This document shows positions 26,812 through 35,365 of a stretch of 64,000 nucleotides of DNA, piece by piece; position 1 is the stretch's first letter; the number at the start of each line of letters is the position of its first letter. The translations under genes were made by a program, and so were the position numbers. Source of the DNA: Streptomyces sp. GS7 (GTDB taxonomy: Bacteria > Actinomycetota > Actinomycetes > Streptomycetales > Streptomycetaceae); contig NZ_CP047146.1 of assembly GCF_009834125.1 (NCBI RefSeq), positions 2,349,501-2,413,500 of the forward strand. The letters run 5' to 3'. Below the pieces are notes generated by a model. That model was given only the letters and a program-made list of their open reading frames with translations. It ran no database searches and was not told the DNA's origin.

Positions 26812-28242
26812 TCAGCGGAGCTGCCGGATCTCGCCCCGCACGCGGTAGAACCCGCCCGAGGCGGGGGACAGCCCCTCGACGACGTACCGCACCCCGGGCC
26901 GGCGTATGTGGCGCGGGAACTGGACGTTCCAGGACGGCTCGTAGCCCTCGGAGACCACATGCACCCGCAGGCGGCCGCCCTCCTGCACGCACTCCACGAC
27001 GATCCCCGAGGCCGAGGCGTGCGTCACCGTCTCGACCGTCGCGGACGGGGTGTAAGTGGGCAGCGCGGCGGCCGACTTCACATCCCGGGCGACCGGGACG
27101 GTGCCCGCGCGGGCGGCGGCGACGGCCGCGTCGCCCGCGTCCACGCACACCAGGGAGCCGTCGGTGGTGACCAGATACAGCTTCTCGTCCAGATACTGCA
27201 TCGACAGCGCCGATCCGCCGCCGGTGCCCAGCTTCCACAGGCGGGTGCCGTCCGCGGCGAAGCAGTACACGGAGGAGGCCGAGTCGCCGGCGAAGACATA
27301 CCGGCCGCCCGGGGCGGTGGCGCACGCGTACACGACCGCGTCGCAGCGGTAGGTGGCCTCCAGCGCCCCGCCGCCCTTCGCCAGCCGCTGCACGACGCGC
27401 CGGTCGGTGCCCGCGTAGACGGCGTCGTCCTCCTGCCAGCCGAACAGCACGGCGCCGGTGGTCGGGGTGTGCCACAACTCGCCGCTGCCGTCCGCCGCGT
27501 ACGCCGTCACGCCGCGGTGGTGGCCGTGGTAGACGGCGTGCTCGTCGCGCCGGACCATCCAGGCGTCGGTACCGCTGCTGCGGCGCGACCACTGGTACTC
27601 GTCCTCGTGGTCGATCACCGTCAGCGTGCCGTTGCGGTCGGCGACGTTGAGGACGCCCTCGCGGATGTCCAGCCAGAAGATGTCGGTGTCCCGGTCGATG
27701 ACGTAGGCGGCGAACGGGAGCTTGGAGGAGAGGTCGTAGACCGTCCCGTCGTCGCAGCCGGCGTAGATCCAGAAGTCGTCCGCCACCAGGCACTTGACGC
27801 CGTCCGGGAGCTGATAGCGGGCCAGCACCTCGCCGTCGTGGCCGAGCGTGAAGACCTCGCCGTTCTGATTGCCCACCCAGCAGCGGTCCTCCGCGACATG
27901 GATGCCGAACGCGGCGGCGCCCGTACGGAACCGCCACAGCACCGGCGCGACCGCCCGCGCCGTCGACGGCGCCGACCCGACCTGGCGGCGCGTCACCGGC
28001 CGGGCGGTGCGCTGCCCTTGGACGGCCGGCGCATAGCCCTTGCGGATCTTCTCGCCGATCTTCCTGGCTGCCGCGGCCTGCGCCTTCTCCCGCGTCGGGA
28101 ACGCCGAGGTCTGCGACTGACCGGCCGCGCCGATGCGTCCGTAGCGCACCGAGACGACGGTGTCGTGCACCGCTACCTCATAGAACTTGTGCGCTCCGCC
28201 GCCCTCTTGGGACAGCTCCAGATACGTCGTGGTCTCGGACAT
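26812..28242 (-). CDS. WGR-domain protein with beta-propeller repeats
   Basis: 476 aa. Residues 1-75 form a WGR domain (T-Y-L-E-L-S-Q, K-F-Y-E-V-A-V, then R-Y-G-R-I-G, and R-E-K-A-Q-A-A-A-A-R-K-I-G-E-K-I-R-K-G-Y). This DNA-break-binding fold is known from PARP1-3 and bacterial proteins. Residues 120-400 are repeated blades (V-Y-A-G-T-D, G-R-Y-V-F-A-G-D-S-A-S-S-V-Y-C-F, K-L-Y-L-V-T-T-D-G-S-L-V-C-V) typical of PQQ/WD40-like propellers. No signal peptide. Start ATG 28242 follows GGGAGGGA. The promoter is an exact RecA-NDp match, so a role in DNA-damage sensing or repair is a reasonable inference. Confidence 0.82.
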   Translation of the reverse strand: MSETTTYLELSQEGGGAHKFYEVAVHDTVVSVRYGRIGAAGQSQTSAFPTREKAQAAAARKIGEKIRKGYAPAVQGQRTARPVTRRQVGSAPSTARAVAPVLWRFRTGAAAFGIHVAEDRCWVGNQNGEVFTLGHDGEVLARYQLPDGVKCLVADDFWIYAGCDDGTVYDLSSKLPFAAYVIDRDTDIFWLDIREGVLNVADRNGTLTVIDHEDEYQWSRRSSGTDAWMVRRDEHAVYHGHHRGVTAYAADGSGELWHTPTTGAVLFGWQEDDAVYAGTDRRVVQRLAKGGGALEATYRCDAVVYACATAPGGRYVFAGDSASSVYCFAADGTRLWKLGTGGGSALSMQYLDEKLYLVTTDGSLVCVDAGDAAVAAARAGTVPVARDVKSAAALPTYTPSATVETVTHASASGIVVECVQEGGRLRVHVVSEGYEPSWNVQFPRHIRRPGVRYVVEGLSPASGGFYRVRGEIRQLR

Positions 28243-28289
28243 GGCGCTCCCTCCCGGGCGGTCGCAGCGACCGCCCCCCGTTGTGAAAA

Positions 28290-28312
28290 ACCGTACGGGC
28301 GACCACTGACAA
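28290..28312 (-). promoter_or_regulatory. RecA-NDp (PafBC-type) promoter of the WGR gene
   Basis: On the minus strand TTGTCAGTG, 8 bp, TACGGT: an exact match. The -10 ends 47 nt before the start codon, giving a roughly 40-nt leader with a normal ribosome site, unlike the leaderless uvr genes. Confidence 0.85.
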
Positions 28313-28378
28313 TCGACCGCGAGCGGCCGAACGCACGCCGCTGAACAGCGGGTTCGGCGAGGCGGCTAGCGTGAGGGG

Positions 28379-28852
28379 GTGACTGCATCCAACTCGCTCC
28401 ACTCACCCTCGGCCGGCGGCGTACACCCGCCGCCCGGCAGCCAGGGCCCCACCGCGACCGTGGAGGCCCGGCCACGCGCCGTCGGCGCCGTGACGATGAC
28501 CTACGCCCCCGACCCGGACGGCGCCCCGGACCCCGGCGAGATCGTCTGGACCTGGGTCCCCTACGAGGAGAACGACGGCCGGGGCAAGGACCGGCCGGTA
28601 CTGGTCGTGGCCCGGGAGGCCGCCGGGACACTGCTGGCCGTGCAGCTGTCCAGCAAGCGGCACAACGACGACCGGGACTGGGTGGCCATCGGCTCCGGCC
28701 CCTGGGACCGCGAGGGGCGCGACTCCTGGATCGCCGTGGACCGGGTGCTGCGGGTGCACCCGGCGGGGATGCGCCGTGAGGCGTGCGCACTGGACCGGGG
28801 GCGCTTCCACCTCGTCACCAACCGGCTGCGCGAGGTCTACGGCTGGCGCTGA
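28379..28852 (+). CDS. PemK/MazF-like protein, no partner antitoxin visible
   Basis: 157 aa. After a disordered 45-residue N-terminus comes a PemK/MazF-type barrel: P-G-E-I-V-W-T-W-V-P-Y, then K-D-R-P-V-L-V-V-A-R-E, L-L-A-V-Q-L-S-S-K-R and S-W-I-A-V-D-R-V-L-R-V. In MazF toxins this fold is a sequence-specific endoribonuclease. The R-P-V-L-V-V strand and a later Ser/Thr are kept, but activity cannot be judged. No small ORF adjacent on the same strand resembles an antitoxin. GTG 28379 lies 6 nt after TAGCGT (28367-28372), so it is probably leaderless. It diverges from the WGR gene. Confidence 0.75.
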   Translation: MTASNSLHSPSAGGVHPPPGSQGPTATVEARPRAVGAVTMTYAPDPDGAPDPGEIVWTWVPYEENDGRGKDRPVLVVAREAAGTLLAVQLSSKRHNDDRDWVAIGSGPWDREGRDSWIAVDRVLRVHPAGMRREACALDRGRFHLVTNRLREVYGWR

Positions 28853-28939
28853 GGGACCGCCGAGGCGCCGTACCGGGGCCGCTCCCGCACTCCGCGGCCG
28901 GCCCCGGGACGCGCGCCCGGGGAACGGGCGCCGGCCGGG

Positions 28940-29482
28940 TCAGGCGTCGGCCAGCGCGAGGATCCTGGTGACGGTGTTCCAGTTGCGCGCCGTGGCCGTC
29001 ACCCCGAGCCGTGCGCGGCCCACCGCCTCGGCCAGCTTGGAGCGGCCGACGCCATCGGGGCACCACAGGAACAGCTCGCGTCCGACCAGCCGGAACCGGT
29101 CCGGAGCGAAGGCGGTGGGGTCGAGCGCGTCCAGCCTGGCCGTGTCGGACGGCACCGCCGACAGAAACGTCACATGCAGGCTCTTGGGCTCCGGAACAGC
29201 CAGCGGGAAGGGGTTCGCGGCGACCGCGGCGGCCAGCTCGTCGCGGGTCCGCACGACCACCGGCACGGACAGGCCCAGCTCGGCGGAGATCCGCGCCTCG
29301 ATCGCCCGGGCCGTCTCCTCGGGCGTTGTGCCGGGGTCGGCGAAGACGATGTTCCCGGTCTGCAGCAGCACCTGGACGTCCTCGAAGCCCAGGGACCGCG
29401 CCAGCTCCAGCTGGCGGGCCTTGGGGAAGGAATTGTGGCCCCCCACGTTGATGCCGCGGAGCAGGGCGATCTGACGGGACAT
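28940..29482 (-). CDS. DUF1697 family protein
   Basis: 180 aa. Opens with the family signature R-Q-I-A-L-L-R-G-I-N-V-G-G-H-N and continues L-G-F-E-D-V-Q-V-L-L-Q-T-G-N-I-V-F, both typical of DUF1697, and ends with N-W-N-T-V-T-R-I-L. Function is unknown; some structures suggest a nucleic-acid or small-molecule-binding ferredoxin-like fold. ATG 29482 is preferred over ATG 29497 because AAGGG sits 7 nt upstream of it. Downstream of the ogt-like gene on the same strand (103 bp), so possibly co-transcribed from the damage-type promoter. Confidence 0.85.
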   Translation of the reverse strand: MSRQIALLRGINVGGHNSFPKARQLELARSLGFEDVQVLLQTGNIVFADPGTTPEETARAIEARISAELGLSVPVVVRTRDELAAAVAANPFPLAVPEPKSLHVTFLSAVPSDTARLDALDPTAFAPDRFRLVGRELFLWCPDGVGRSKLAEAVGRARLGVTATARNWNTVTRILALADA

Positions 29483-29585
29483 GGCACGGCCCTTCATGGA
29501 GCGGTTTTCGGCTCACGGAACGGTCTCCGCGAGGAACGGGCGGGATCAGGAGGGGGCGGAATTGATCGGAAGAGAGGAGAAGGGG

Positions 29586-30185
29586 TCAGAAGAGGGGGGC
29601 CGGGAGGACGCCCTCCAGGGCCAGCAGCAGCCGCTTGGTCTCCAGACCCCCGCCGAAGCCGCCGATACCGCCGTCGCTGGCCACCACACGATGGCACGGG
29701 ACGACCACCGGGAGCGGATTGGAGCCCATAGCCGCACCCACCGCACGGGCGGCGCCCGGCTCCCCGACCCGGTCGGCGAGGTCCTGGTAGCCGACCACGC
29801 TGCCGTAGGGGACGCCGTCGGCCAGTGCGTGCAGCACCCGTGCGTGGAACCCGGAGGACAGCGACCAGTCCAGCGGGACGGTGAAGGCCCGCAGCTCACC
29901 GGCGAAGTACGCGCCGAGCTCGGCGGCGGCCGTCGCCAGATGGGGTATCCCCGAGGCCGGCGGCCCGCCGAAGGCGTGCTCCAGGCGGGCCTGCGCGCGC
30001 CGGGCCACGCGCTCGTCGGCATGGAACACGACCTGGGCCAGCCCCTCCCGGGTCGCCGCCAGCAGCAGCGGCCCGATGGGGGTCTCGACGCGTTTCCAGC
30101 CCCAGTCGCGGCGGGCCGGGCGGGCCGCCTCCGGACCCGTGTCCGGCGACGTCGCCGGGGCTGGAACCTGCTCTGAGTTCGTCAC
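29586..30185 (-). CDS. ogt: methylated-DNA-[protein]-cysteine S-methyltransferase
   Basis: 199 aa. Suicide repair enzyme that moves the methyl group from O6-methylguanine (and O4-methylthymine) to its own cysteine. The active-site motif is P-V-V-V-P-C-H-R-V, acceptor Cys164. The helix-turn-helix Arg finger region is V-P-Y-G-S-V-V-G-Y-Q-D-L-A (127-139), followed by A-A-R-A-V-G-A-A-M-G-S-N-P. An N-terminal 30-residue extension is Pro/Ala-rich. The start GTG 30185 lies 6 nt behind a perfect RecA-NDp -10 and has no Shine-Dalgarno, so the mRNA should be leaderless. The symbol ogt is by family; Ada-type N-terminal domains are absent. Confidence 0.92.
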   Translation of the reverse strand: MTNSEQVPAPATSPDTGPEAARPARRDWGWKRVETPIGPLLLAATREGLAQVVFHADERVARRAQARLEHAFGGPPASGIPHLATAAAELGAYFAGELRAFTVPLDWSLSSGFHARVLHALADGVPYGSVVGYQDLADRVGEPGAARAVGAAMGSNPLPVVVPCHRVVASDGGIGGFGGGLETKRLLLALEGVLPAPLF

Positions 30186-30191
30186 GTGATC

Positions 30192-30214
30192 AGGGTAGGG
30201 CGCGCCACCGACAA
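30192..30214 (-). promoter_or_regulatory. RecA-NDp (PafBC-type) promoter of ogt
   Basis: On the minus strand TTGTCGGTG, 8 bp, TACCCT: an exact match using the G variant of TTGTCRGTG. The GTG start lies 6 nt after the -10. Confidence 0.85.
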
Positions 30215-30254
30215 CGCGGCCGGGAACGGACCGGCGGCCGGCGCCCCGGCGCGC

Positions 30255-31139
30255 TCAGTCGTCGCCGTCGTCCAGCGCGTCGCGCACCACGTCGGGCTTG
30301 TTGCTGATGATCCCGTCGACACCCAGGTCGGCGTATTTGAGGGTGGACGGGCGGTCGTCGACGGTCCAGGCGAAGAGGTCCAGACGGTAGCGGTGCGGGC
30401 CCCTCAGCGCGTGCACGGCGTGCACGTACTGGTGGGTGACGGCCGTGTGCGGAGGGTTGATCTGGTCGCAGAACTTCGCGTACTTGGGGAGGTCGGCCAC
30501 CGGGGGGCTGCCGAGGAAGCCCGTGGTGAGGGCCGGGTTCAACTGGTGGACCTTCTTGAGGCTGTCGGCGTTGAAGCTCTGGACGATCAGACGGTGCTTG
30601 ATGTGCCGCCGGTCCAGCCAGCCGTCGTGGCGCAGCTCCTGGAGGGCCTGGCGCTCGATGCCCGGGTAGAGCTCCGGGTTCTTGAGCTCCATCAGCAGCC
30701 TCTGCCTGTTGTGGTCGACCTCGTTCAGGTACTTCCTGAGGGTGGGCACCCGCACGCCCTTGAACTTCGCGCCGAACCAGCTGCCCGCGTCCAGTTTCTC
30801 GATCTCGCGGAGCGTGAAGGTACCGACGTTCCACGGGGAGCGGCGCGGGAACAGCTTCCTGACGTTGGTCGTCCTGGCCAGCGAGGTGTCGTGCAGGACG
30901 ACCAGCTGTCCGTCTTTGGTGCGCTGGACGTCGTTCTCGACCCAGGTGATGCCGAGCCGGCGGGCCGTGTCGATCGAGGCGAGGGTGTTCTCGGGCGCGT
31001 ACGCCGCGGCGCCGCGGTGGCCGACCACCACCGGCGGGTGCCCATGGGACGCGGCCTGGGCATCGGCCGGCAAGAGGACGAGCGCGGACAGACCCATGAG
31101 CGCACCGGTGGCAACGGTGGTGACGGGGCGAATACGCAT
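30255..31139 (-). CDS. secreted glycerophosphodiester phosphodiesterase
   Basis: 294 aa. Sec signal peptide: basic start M-R-I-R-P-V, hydrophobic G-A-L-M-G-L-S-A-L-V-L-L, probable cleavage after A-Q-A. The catalytic GDPD motif is V-V-G-H-R-G-A-A-A-Y-A-P-E-N-T with H-R and P-E-N; then E-N-D-V-Q-R-T-K-D-G and V-L-H-D (metal and acid/base residues), and W-T-V-D-D near the end. It hydrolyses glycerophosphodiesters to glycerol-3-phosphate outside the membrane, usually for phosphate or carbon scavenging. ATG 31139 follows GAGGAG by 5 nt. No Pho box was recognised upstream. Confidence 0.92.
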   Translation of the reverse strand: MRIRPVTTVATGALMGLSALVLLPADAQAASHGHPPVVVGHRGAAAYAPENTLASIDTARRLGITWVENDVQRTKDGQLVVLHDTSLARTTNVRKLFPRRSPWNVGTFTLREIEKLDAGSWFGAKFKGVRVPTLRKYLNEVDHNRQRLLMELKNPELYPGIERQALQELRHDGWLDRRHIKHRLIVQSFNADSLKKVHQLNPALTTGFLGSPPVADLPKYAKFCDQINPPHTAVTHQYVHAVHALRGPHRYRLDLFAWTVDDRPSTLKYADLGVDGIISNKPDVVRDALDDGDD

Positions 31140-31645
31140 ACGGACTCCTCGTGACGTCGTGGAAGTGAGCTGACGTGAAGTGAGGTGAACGGGGGCGGAC
31201 GGATGGAGGCTCGCAGCCGGGCCGAAGCGGGGGAGTCGGGCGGTGGCCGGGCGCTGAACGAGAAGTGGCCGGTGTTCCGTGCGGGGCGCCGTAGTCGCAG
31301 GATGCCCGGAATGACCGTGCAGCTGACGTACGCCCCGACGTCGTCCAACTTGCCGGAGCCGCGGCATCCGCGCATCTCGGCCGACAGATCGTCACCCTTC
31401 GCGCACTTGAATGGTTTTACCCGTCGCACCGATGGCGTAGCGCGCCGGCCGGATGCGGCGGCGGGGGCCCTGCCGGCTCCGTGGCCGGTCGTGCCGTGAC
31501 CGGGCGTGCGGGTCCGGCGGCGGATCGGCCGGGGCGACCGGGAGCGGGAACCGGCGGCGCCCCGGCCGGCCGGCGCGCCGCCGCAGCTCGCCTCTGCCCG
31601 TCATCCCCCTCACAAAAACGCAGGTCAGAGCATGTGTGACGCCGA
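31140..31645. other. intergenic region upstream of uvrB
   Basis: About 500 bp between divergent genes. Open frames here lack codon bias and ribosome sites. Apart from the uvrB promoter at the right end nothing specific is seen. Confidence 0.5.
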
Positions 31646-31668
31646 TTGTCAGTGGCGGGTCGTACGGT
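31646..31668 (+). promoter_or_regulatory. RecA-NDp (PafBC-type) promoter of uvrB
   Basis: TTGTCAGTG, 8 bp, TACGGT: an exact match; 7 nt separate the -10 from the uvrB ATG, predicting a leaderless transcript. Confidence 0.9.
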
Positions 31669-31675
31669 GGACCCC

Positions 31676-33817
31676 ATGCGGCCTGTATCAAAGATCGAAC
31701 GCACGGTGGCGCCTTTCGAGGTCGTCAGCTCGTACCAGCCCAGTGGTGACCAGCCGGCGGCCATCGCCGAGCTGGAGCGGCGCGTCCGCGGGGGTGAGAA
31801 GGACGTCGTCCTGCTGGGTGCGACCGGCACCGGCAAGTCGGCGACCACCGCGTGGATGATCGAGAAGCTGCAGCGCCCCACCCTCGTGATGGCGCCCAAC
31901 AAGACCCTCGCGGCGCAGCTCGCCAACGAATTCCGCGAGCTGCTCCCGAACAACGCCGTCGAGTACTTCGTCTCCTACTACGACTACTACCAGCCCGAGG
32001 CGTACGTCCCCCAGTCCGATACGTACATCGAGAAGGACTCCTCCATCAACGAGGAGGTCGAACGGCTGCGCCACTCCGCGACGAACTCGCTGCTCACCCG
32101 GCGCGACGTCGTCGTGGTCGCGTCGGTGTCCTGCATCTACGGCCTGGGCACGCCGCAGGAGTACGTCGACCGGATGGTGCCCCTGAAGGTCGGCGACGAG
32201 ATCGACCGCGACCAGCTGCTGCGCCGCTTCGTCGACATCCAGTACACCCGCAACGACATGGCGTTCACCCGCGGCACGTTCCGGGTCCGCGGCGACACCA
32301 TCGAGATCTTCCCGGTCTACGAGGAGCTGGCCGTACGGATCGAGATGTTCGGCGACGAGATCGAGGCGCTGTCCACCCTCCACCCGCTGACCGGCGAGGT
32401 CATCAGCGACGACCAGCAGCTCTACATCTTCCCCGCCAGCCACTACATCGCGGGCCCCGAGCGCATGGAGAGGGCCGTCGCCGGGATCGAGGCGGAGCTG
32501 GCGGACCGGCTCGCCACCCTGGAGAAGCAGGGCAAGCTGCTGGAGGCCCAGCGGCTGCGGATGCGCACCACCTACGACATCGAGATGATGCGCCAGATCG
32601 GCTCCTGCTCGGGCATCGAGAACTACTCGATGCACATGGACGGCCGCGAACCGGGCTCCGCGCCCAACACCCTCATCGACTACTTCCCGGACGACTTCCT
32701 GCTGGTCATCGACGAGTCGCATGTCACCGTCCCGCAGATCGGCGCCATGTACGAGGGCGACGCCTCCCGCAAGCGGACCCTCGTCGAGCACGGCTTCCGA
32801 CTCCCGTCCGCCCTGGACAACCGACCGCTGAAGTGGGAGGAGTTCCTGGAGCGCATCGGCCAGACCGTCTATCTGTCCGCGACGCCCGGCCCCTACGAGC
32901 TCGCCCGCGGCGACGGCTTCGTGGAGCAGATCATCCGGCCGACCGGCCTGGTCGACCCGGAGGTGGTCGTCAAGCCCACCGACGGGCAGATCGACGACCT
33001 GGTGCACGAGATCCGCAAGCGCACCGAGAAGGACGAGCGCGTCCTCGTCACCACCCTCACCAAGAAGATGGCCGAGGACCTGACGGACTACTTCCTGGAG
33101 CTCGGCATCCAGGTCCGCTATCTGCACAGCGATGTGGACACCCTGCGGCGCGTGGAGCTGCTGCGCGAGCTGCGGGCGGGGGAGTACGACGTCCTGGTGG
33201 GCATCAACCTCCTCCGGGAGGGACTGGACCTGCCCGAGGTCTCCCTGGTGGCCATCCTGGACGCCGACAAGGAGGGCTTCCTGCGGTCCGGTTCGGCACT
33301 GATCCAGACGATCGGCCGCGCGGCGCGGAACGTCTCCGGCCAGGTGCACATGTACGCCGACAAGGTCACCCCGGCGATGGAGAAGGCCATCGAGGAGACC
33401 AACCGCCGCCGCGAGAAGCAGCTCGCGTACAACAAGGCGAACGGCATCGACCCGCAGCCGCTCCGCAAGAAGATCGGCGACATCGTCGCCACCATCGCCC
33501 GCGAGGAGATCGACACCCAGGAGCTGCTGGGCTCCGGCTACCGCAAGGGCGCCGACGCCAAGGACGGCAAGACCAAGGCACCCGTCCCGGCGCTCGGCGG
33601 GAAGGCCGGCAAGGCGGCGAAGGGCAAGGGCGGCAAGGCCGCCGCGCCCCTGACGGACCGCCCCGCCGCCGAACTCGCCGAGATGATCGAGGAGATGACG
33701 GAGCGGATGCGGGCCGCCGCGGCCGAGCTGCAGTTCGAGGTCGCCGCCCGGCTCCGTGACGAGGTGGGCGAACTGAAGAAGGAGCTGCGGCAGATGAGGG
33801 AGGCCGGAGTGAAGTAG
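31676..33817 (+). CDS. uvrB: excinuclease ABC subunit B
   Basis: 713 aa. Damage-verifying helicase-like subunit of nucleotide excision repair; receives DNA from UvrA and recruits UvrC. Walker [14 protein letters not shown] lies near residue 45, and the beta-hairpin with the Tyr-rich [10 protein letters not shown] near residue 100 clamps DNA. Further motifs are D-E-S-H-V-T near 345, S-A-T-P-G-P-Y-E, and Q-T-I-G-R-A-A-R-N motif VI. The C-terminal UVR coiled coil ([12 protein letters not shown], residues about 665-705) contacts UvrC. A Lys/Gly/Ala-rich linker (about 625-655) precedes it, typical of Streptomyces. ATG 31676 gives the usual [10 protein letters not shown] start, 7 nt behind a damage-type -10. 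Confidence 0.97.
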   Translation: MRPVSKIERTVAPFEVVSSYQPSGDQPAAIAELERRVRGGEKDVVLLGATGTGKSATTAWMIEKLQRPTLVMAPNKTLAAQLANEFRELLPNNAVEYFVSYYDYYQPEAYVPQSDTYIEKDSSINEEVERLRHSATNSLLTRRDVVVVASVSCIYGLGTPQEYVDRMVPLKVGDEIDRDQLLRRFVDIQYTRNDMAFTRGTFRVRGDTIEIFPVYEELAVRIEMFGDEIEALSTLHPLTGEVISDDQQLYIFPASHYIAGPERMERAVAGIEAELADRLATLEKQGKLLEAQRLRMRTTYDIEMMRQIGSCSGIENYSMHMDGREPGSAPNTLIDYFPDDFLLVIDESHVTVPQIGAMYEGDASRKRTLVEHGFRLPSALDNRPLKWEEFLERIGQTVYLSATPGPYELARGDGFVEQIIRPTGLVDPEVVVKPTDGQIDDLVHEIRKRTEKDERVLVTTLTKKMAEDLTDYFLELGIQVRYLHSDVDTLRRVELLRELRAGEYDVLVGINLLREGLDLPEVSLVAILDADKEGFLRSGSALIQTIGRAARNVSGQVHMYADKVTPAMEKAIEETNRRREKQLAYNKANGIDPQPLRKKIGDIVATIAREEIDTQELLGSGYRKGADAKDGKTKAPVPALGGKAGKAAKGKGGKAAAPLTDRPAAELAEMIEEMTERMRAAAAELQFEVAARLRDEVGELKKELRQMREAGVK

Positions 33818-34296
33818 GGGGCAAGGGGGCACGCCCGCCGGCTGCCACGGCCGGCCACGCTCTGGGCGCTGGCGCGGCCCGGCGGGCGGGTCTGCGCCAG
33901 ATGGCGGTGCGCCCTCGCGCCGCGGACGCGCTGGCGCCGGATGGCGATCCAGGCGCGCGTCCGCTGATCGTCCATGGCTCCCGCACGGCTTCGACGACCG
34001 TGCGCCGACCTGGCGGCCGTCCGGCTGATGGGGCCCGCCGCCCGATGGGGGGCCTGCCGACGGGGTCCGTCCTCGGGGCGCACCCCCGAGGACGGCACCG
34101 GCACCCGTGCCGGCTCTGATGACGGCACCCGTACCTGTCCGGGCAGGGAACCCTGCCCACCGCACCCCACTTGAACAGGTGTTTTGGGTTTTCCTTTACT
34201 GTCTCATGGCTTTCCTTTACTCTTCTTTGTGCGAGGGGCCCGAGACCCCCGGCAGCGACGACGCTGTGTGTGCCGTACGACCATGCCGGAGGAGCA
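33818..34296. other. uvrB-TerC intergenic region
   Basis: 479 bp without a supported gene. A perfect hairpin GGGCAGGG-aa-CCCTGCCC is at 34141-34158. After it the DNA is unusually T-rich: TTGAAC (34171-34176), 18 bp, TTTACT (34195-34200) could be a promoter. The 11-mer TTTCCTTTACT is duplicated at 21-bp spacing. No yybP-ykoY riboswitch signature was recognised. Confidence 0.5.
34190..34221 (+). promoter_or_regulatory. duplicated TTTCCTTTACT upstream of the TerC-like gene
   Basis: Identical 11-mers at 34190-34200 and 34211-34221 (two helical turns apart), about 75-105 bp before the start codon, in a locally T-rich stretch. Suggests a tandem regulator site overlapping the promoter. Confidence 0.55.
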
Positions 34297-35307
34297 GTGG
34301 ACGTTTCCCTGACCCTGTGGGTGCTGACCTTCCTCGGTCTGGGTGCCCTGATCGCCGTCGATTTCTTCATCGGCGGACGCAGACCCCATGAGGTCTCCCT
34401 CAAGGAGGCCGGAATCTGGACCGCGGTCTGGGTCGCGCTCGCCGCGCTGTTCGGGCTCGGCCTGCTGGTGTTCGGCGGGGGCGCGCCGGCCGGCGAGTTC
34501 TTCGCGGGCTTCATCACCGAGAAGTCGCTGAGCGTCGACAACCTCTTCGTCTTCGTCCTGATCATGGGCAAGTTCGCGGTGCCGGCGATCTACCAGCAGC
34601 GGGTGCTGATGGTCGGCGTGCTGATCGCCCTCGTACTGCGGGCCGGCTTCATCGGCGCGGGCGCCGCGATCATCGCCAACTTCTCGTGGGTGTTCTACCT
34701 CTTCGGCGCGTTCCTCATCTGGACCGCGTGGAAGCTCATCCAGGAGGCGCGCGCCGGGGAGGAGGACGAGGAGTTCGAGGAGAACCGCTTCCTGAAGGCG
34801 GTCGAGCGGCGCTTCCCGTCGACCGACCGCTACCACGGCACCAAGCTGTTCGTGGTCGAGAACGGCCGCCGGCTGATGACGCCGATGCTGATCGTCATGC
34901 TGGCGATCGGCACCACCGATGTGCTGTTCGCGCTGGACTCCATCCCGGCGATCTTCGGCCTCACCCAGGACCCGTACATCGTCTTCACGGCCAACGCCTT
35001 CGCCCTGATGGGCCTGCGGCAGCTGTACTTCCTGATCGGCGGGCTGTTGAAGAAGCTGGTCCACCTCTCGTACGGCCTGTCGGTCATCCTGGGGTTCATC
35101 GGCGTCAAGCTGGTGTTGCACGCCCTGCACGAGTCCGGGGTGGCCGTCCCGGAGATCAGCATCCCGGTCTCGCTGGGCGTCATCTGCGCGGTGCTGGTCG
35201 TCACGACCGTCACCAGCCTGCGGGCCTCGAAGCGGCAGGCGGCGGCCGATGCGGCGGCCGGGCAGGACCCGGCGGCCGTGGCGGCCGGCGAGCAGGTCCG
35301 CGGCTGA
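34297..35307 (+). CDS. TerC family integral membrane protein
   Basis: 336 aa with about eight membrane segments. Family hallmarks: F-I-T-E-K-S-L-S-V-D-N-L-F-V-F in the second/third helix, V-L-L-R-type region (I-A-L-V-L-R-A-G-F-I), and the second acidic helix G-T-T-D-V-L-F-A-L-D-S-I-P-A-I-F. The conserved Asp residues are thought to bind metal. TerC/Alx-type proteins export or load manganese and other divalent metals; tellurite resistance is the historical name. The cytosolic loop (A-R-A-G-E-E-D-E-E-F-E-E) is acidic and the tail Ala-rich. GTG 34297 follows GGAGGAG. No other ter genes are adjacent. Confidence 0.92.
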   Translation: MDVSLTLWVLTFLGLGALIAVDFFIGGRRPHEVSLKEAGIWTAVWVALAALFGLGLLVFGGGAPAGEFFAGFITEKSLSVDNLFVFVLIMGKFAVPAIYQQRVLMVGVLIALVLRAGFIGAGAAIIANFSWVFYLFGAFLIWTAWKLIQEARAGEEDEEFEENRFLKAVERRFPSTDRYHGTKLFVVENGRRLMTPMLIVMLAIGTTDVLFALDSIPAIFGLTQDPYIVFTANAFALMGLRQLYFLIGGLLKKLVHLSYGLSVILGFIGVKLVLHALHESGVAVPEISIPVSLGVICAVLVVTTVTSLRASKRQAAADAAAGQDPAAVAAGEQVRG

Positions 35308-35311
35308 CGCA

Positions 35312-35348
35312 CCGGGCCCGCCGGCCGGATTTCCGCCGTCGGGCCCGG
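35312..35348. terminator. bidirectional terminator candidate, TerC / MBL
   Basis: CCGGGCCCG and CGGGCCCGG (9-bp perfect arms) around a 19-nt loop between two convergent genes. Confidence 0.55.
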
Positions 35349-35365
35349 AATTGCGGGCTCCGCCG

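Noticed and set aside
27680..27710. Further RecA-NDp-like match (ATGTCGGTG) inside the WGR gene
   Set aside because: First base mismatched, no proper -10 at N8, inside a coding region and pointing at no start codon.
34176..34296. Manganese (yybP-ykoY) riboswitch ahead of the TerC-like gene
   Set aside because: The conserved loop sequences and three-way fold could not be recognised; a covariance-model search would decide.
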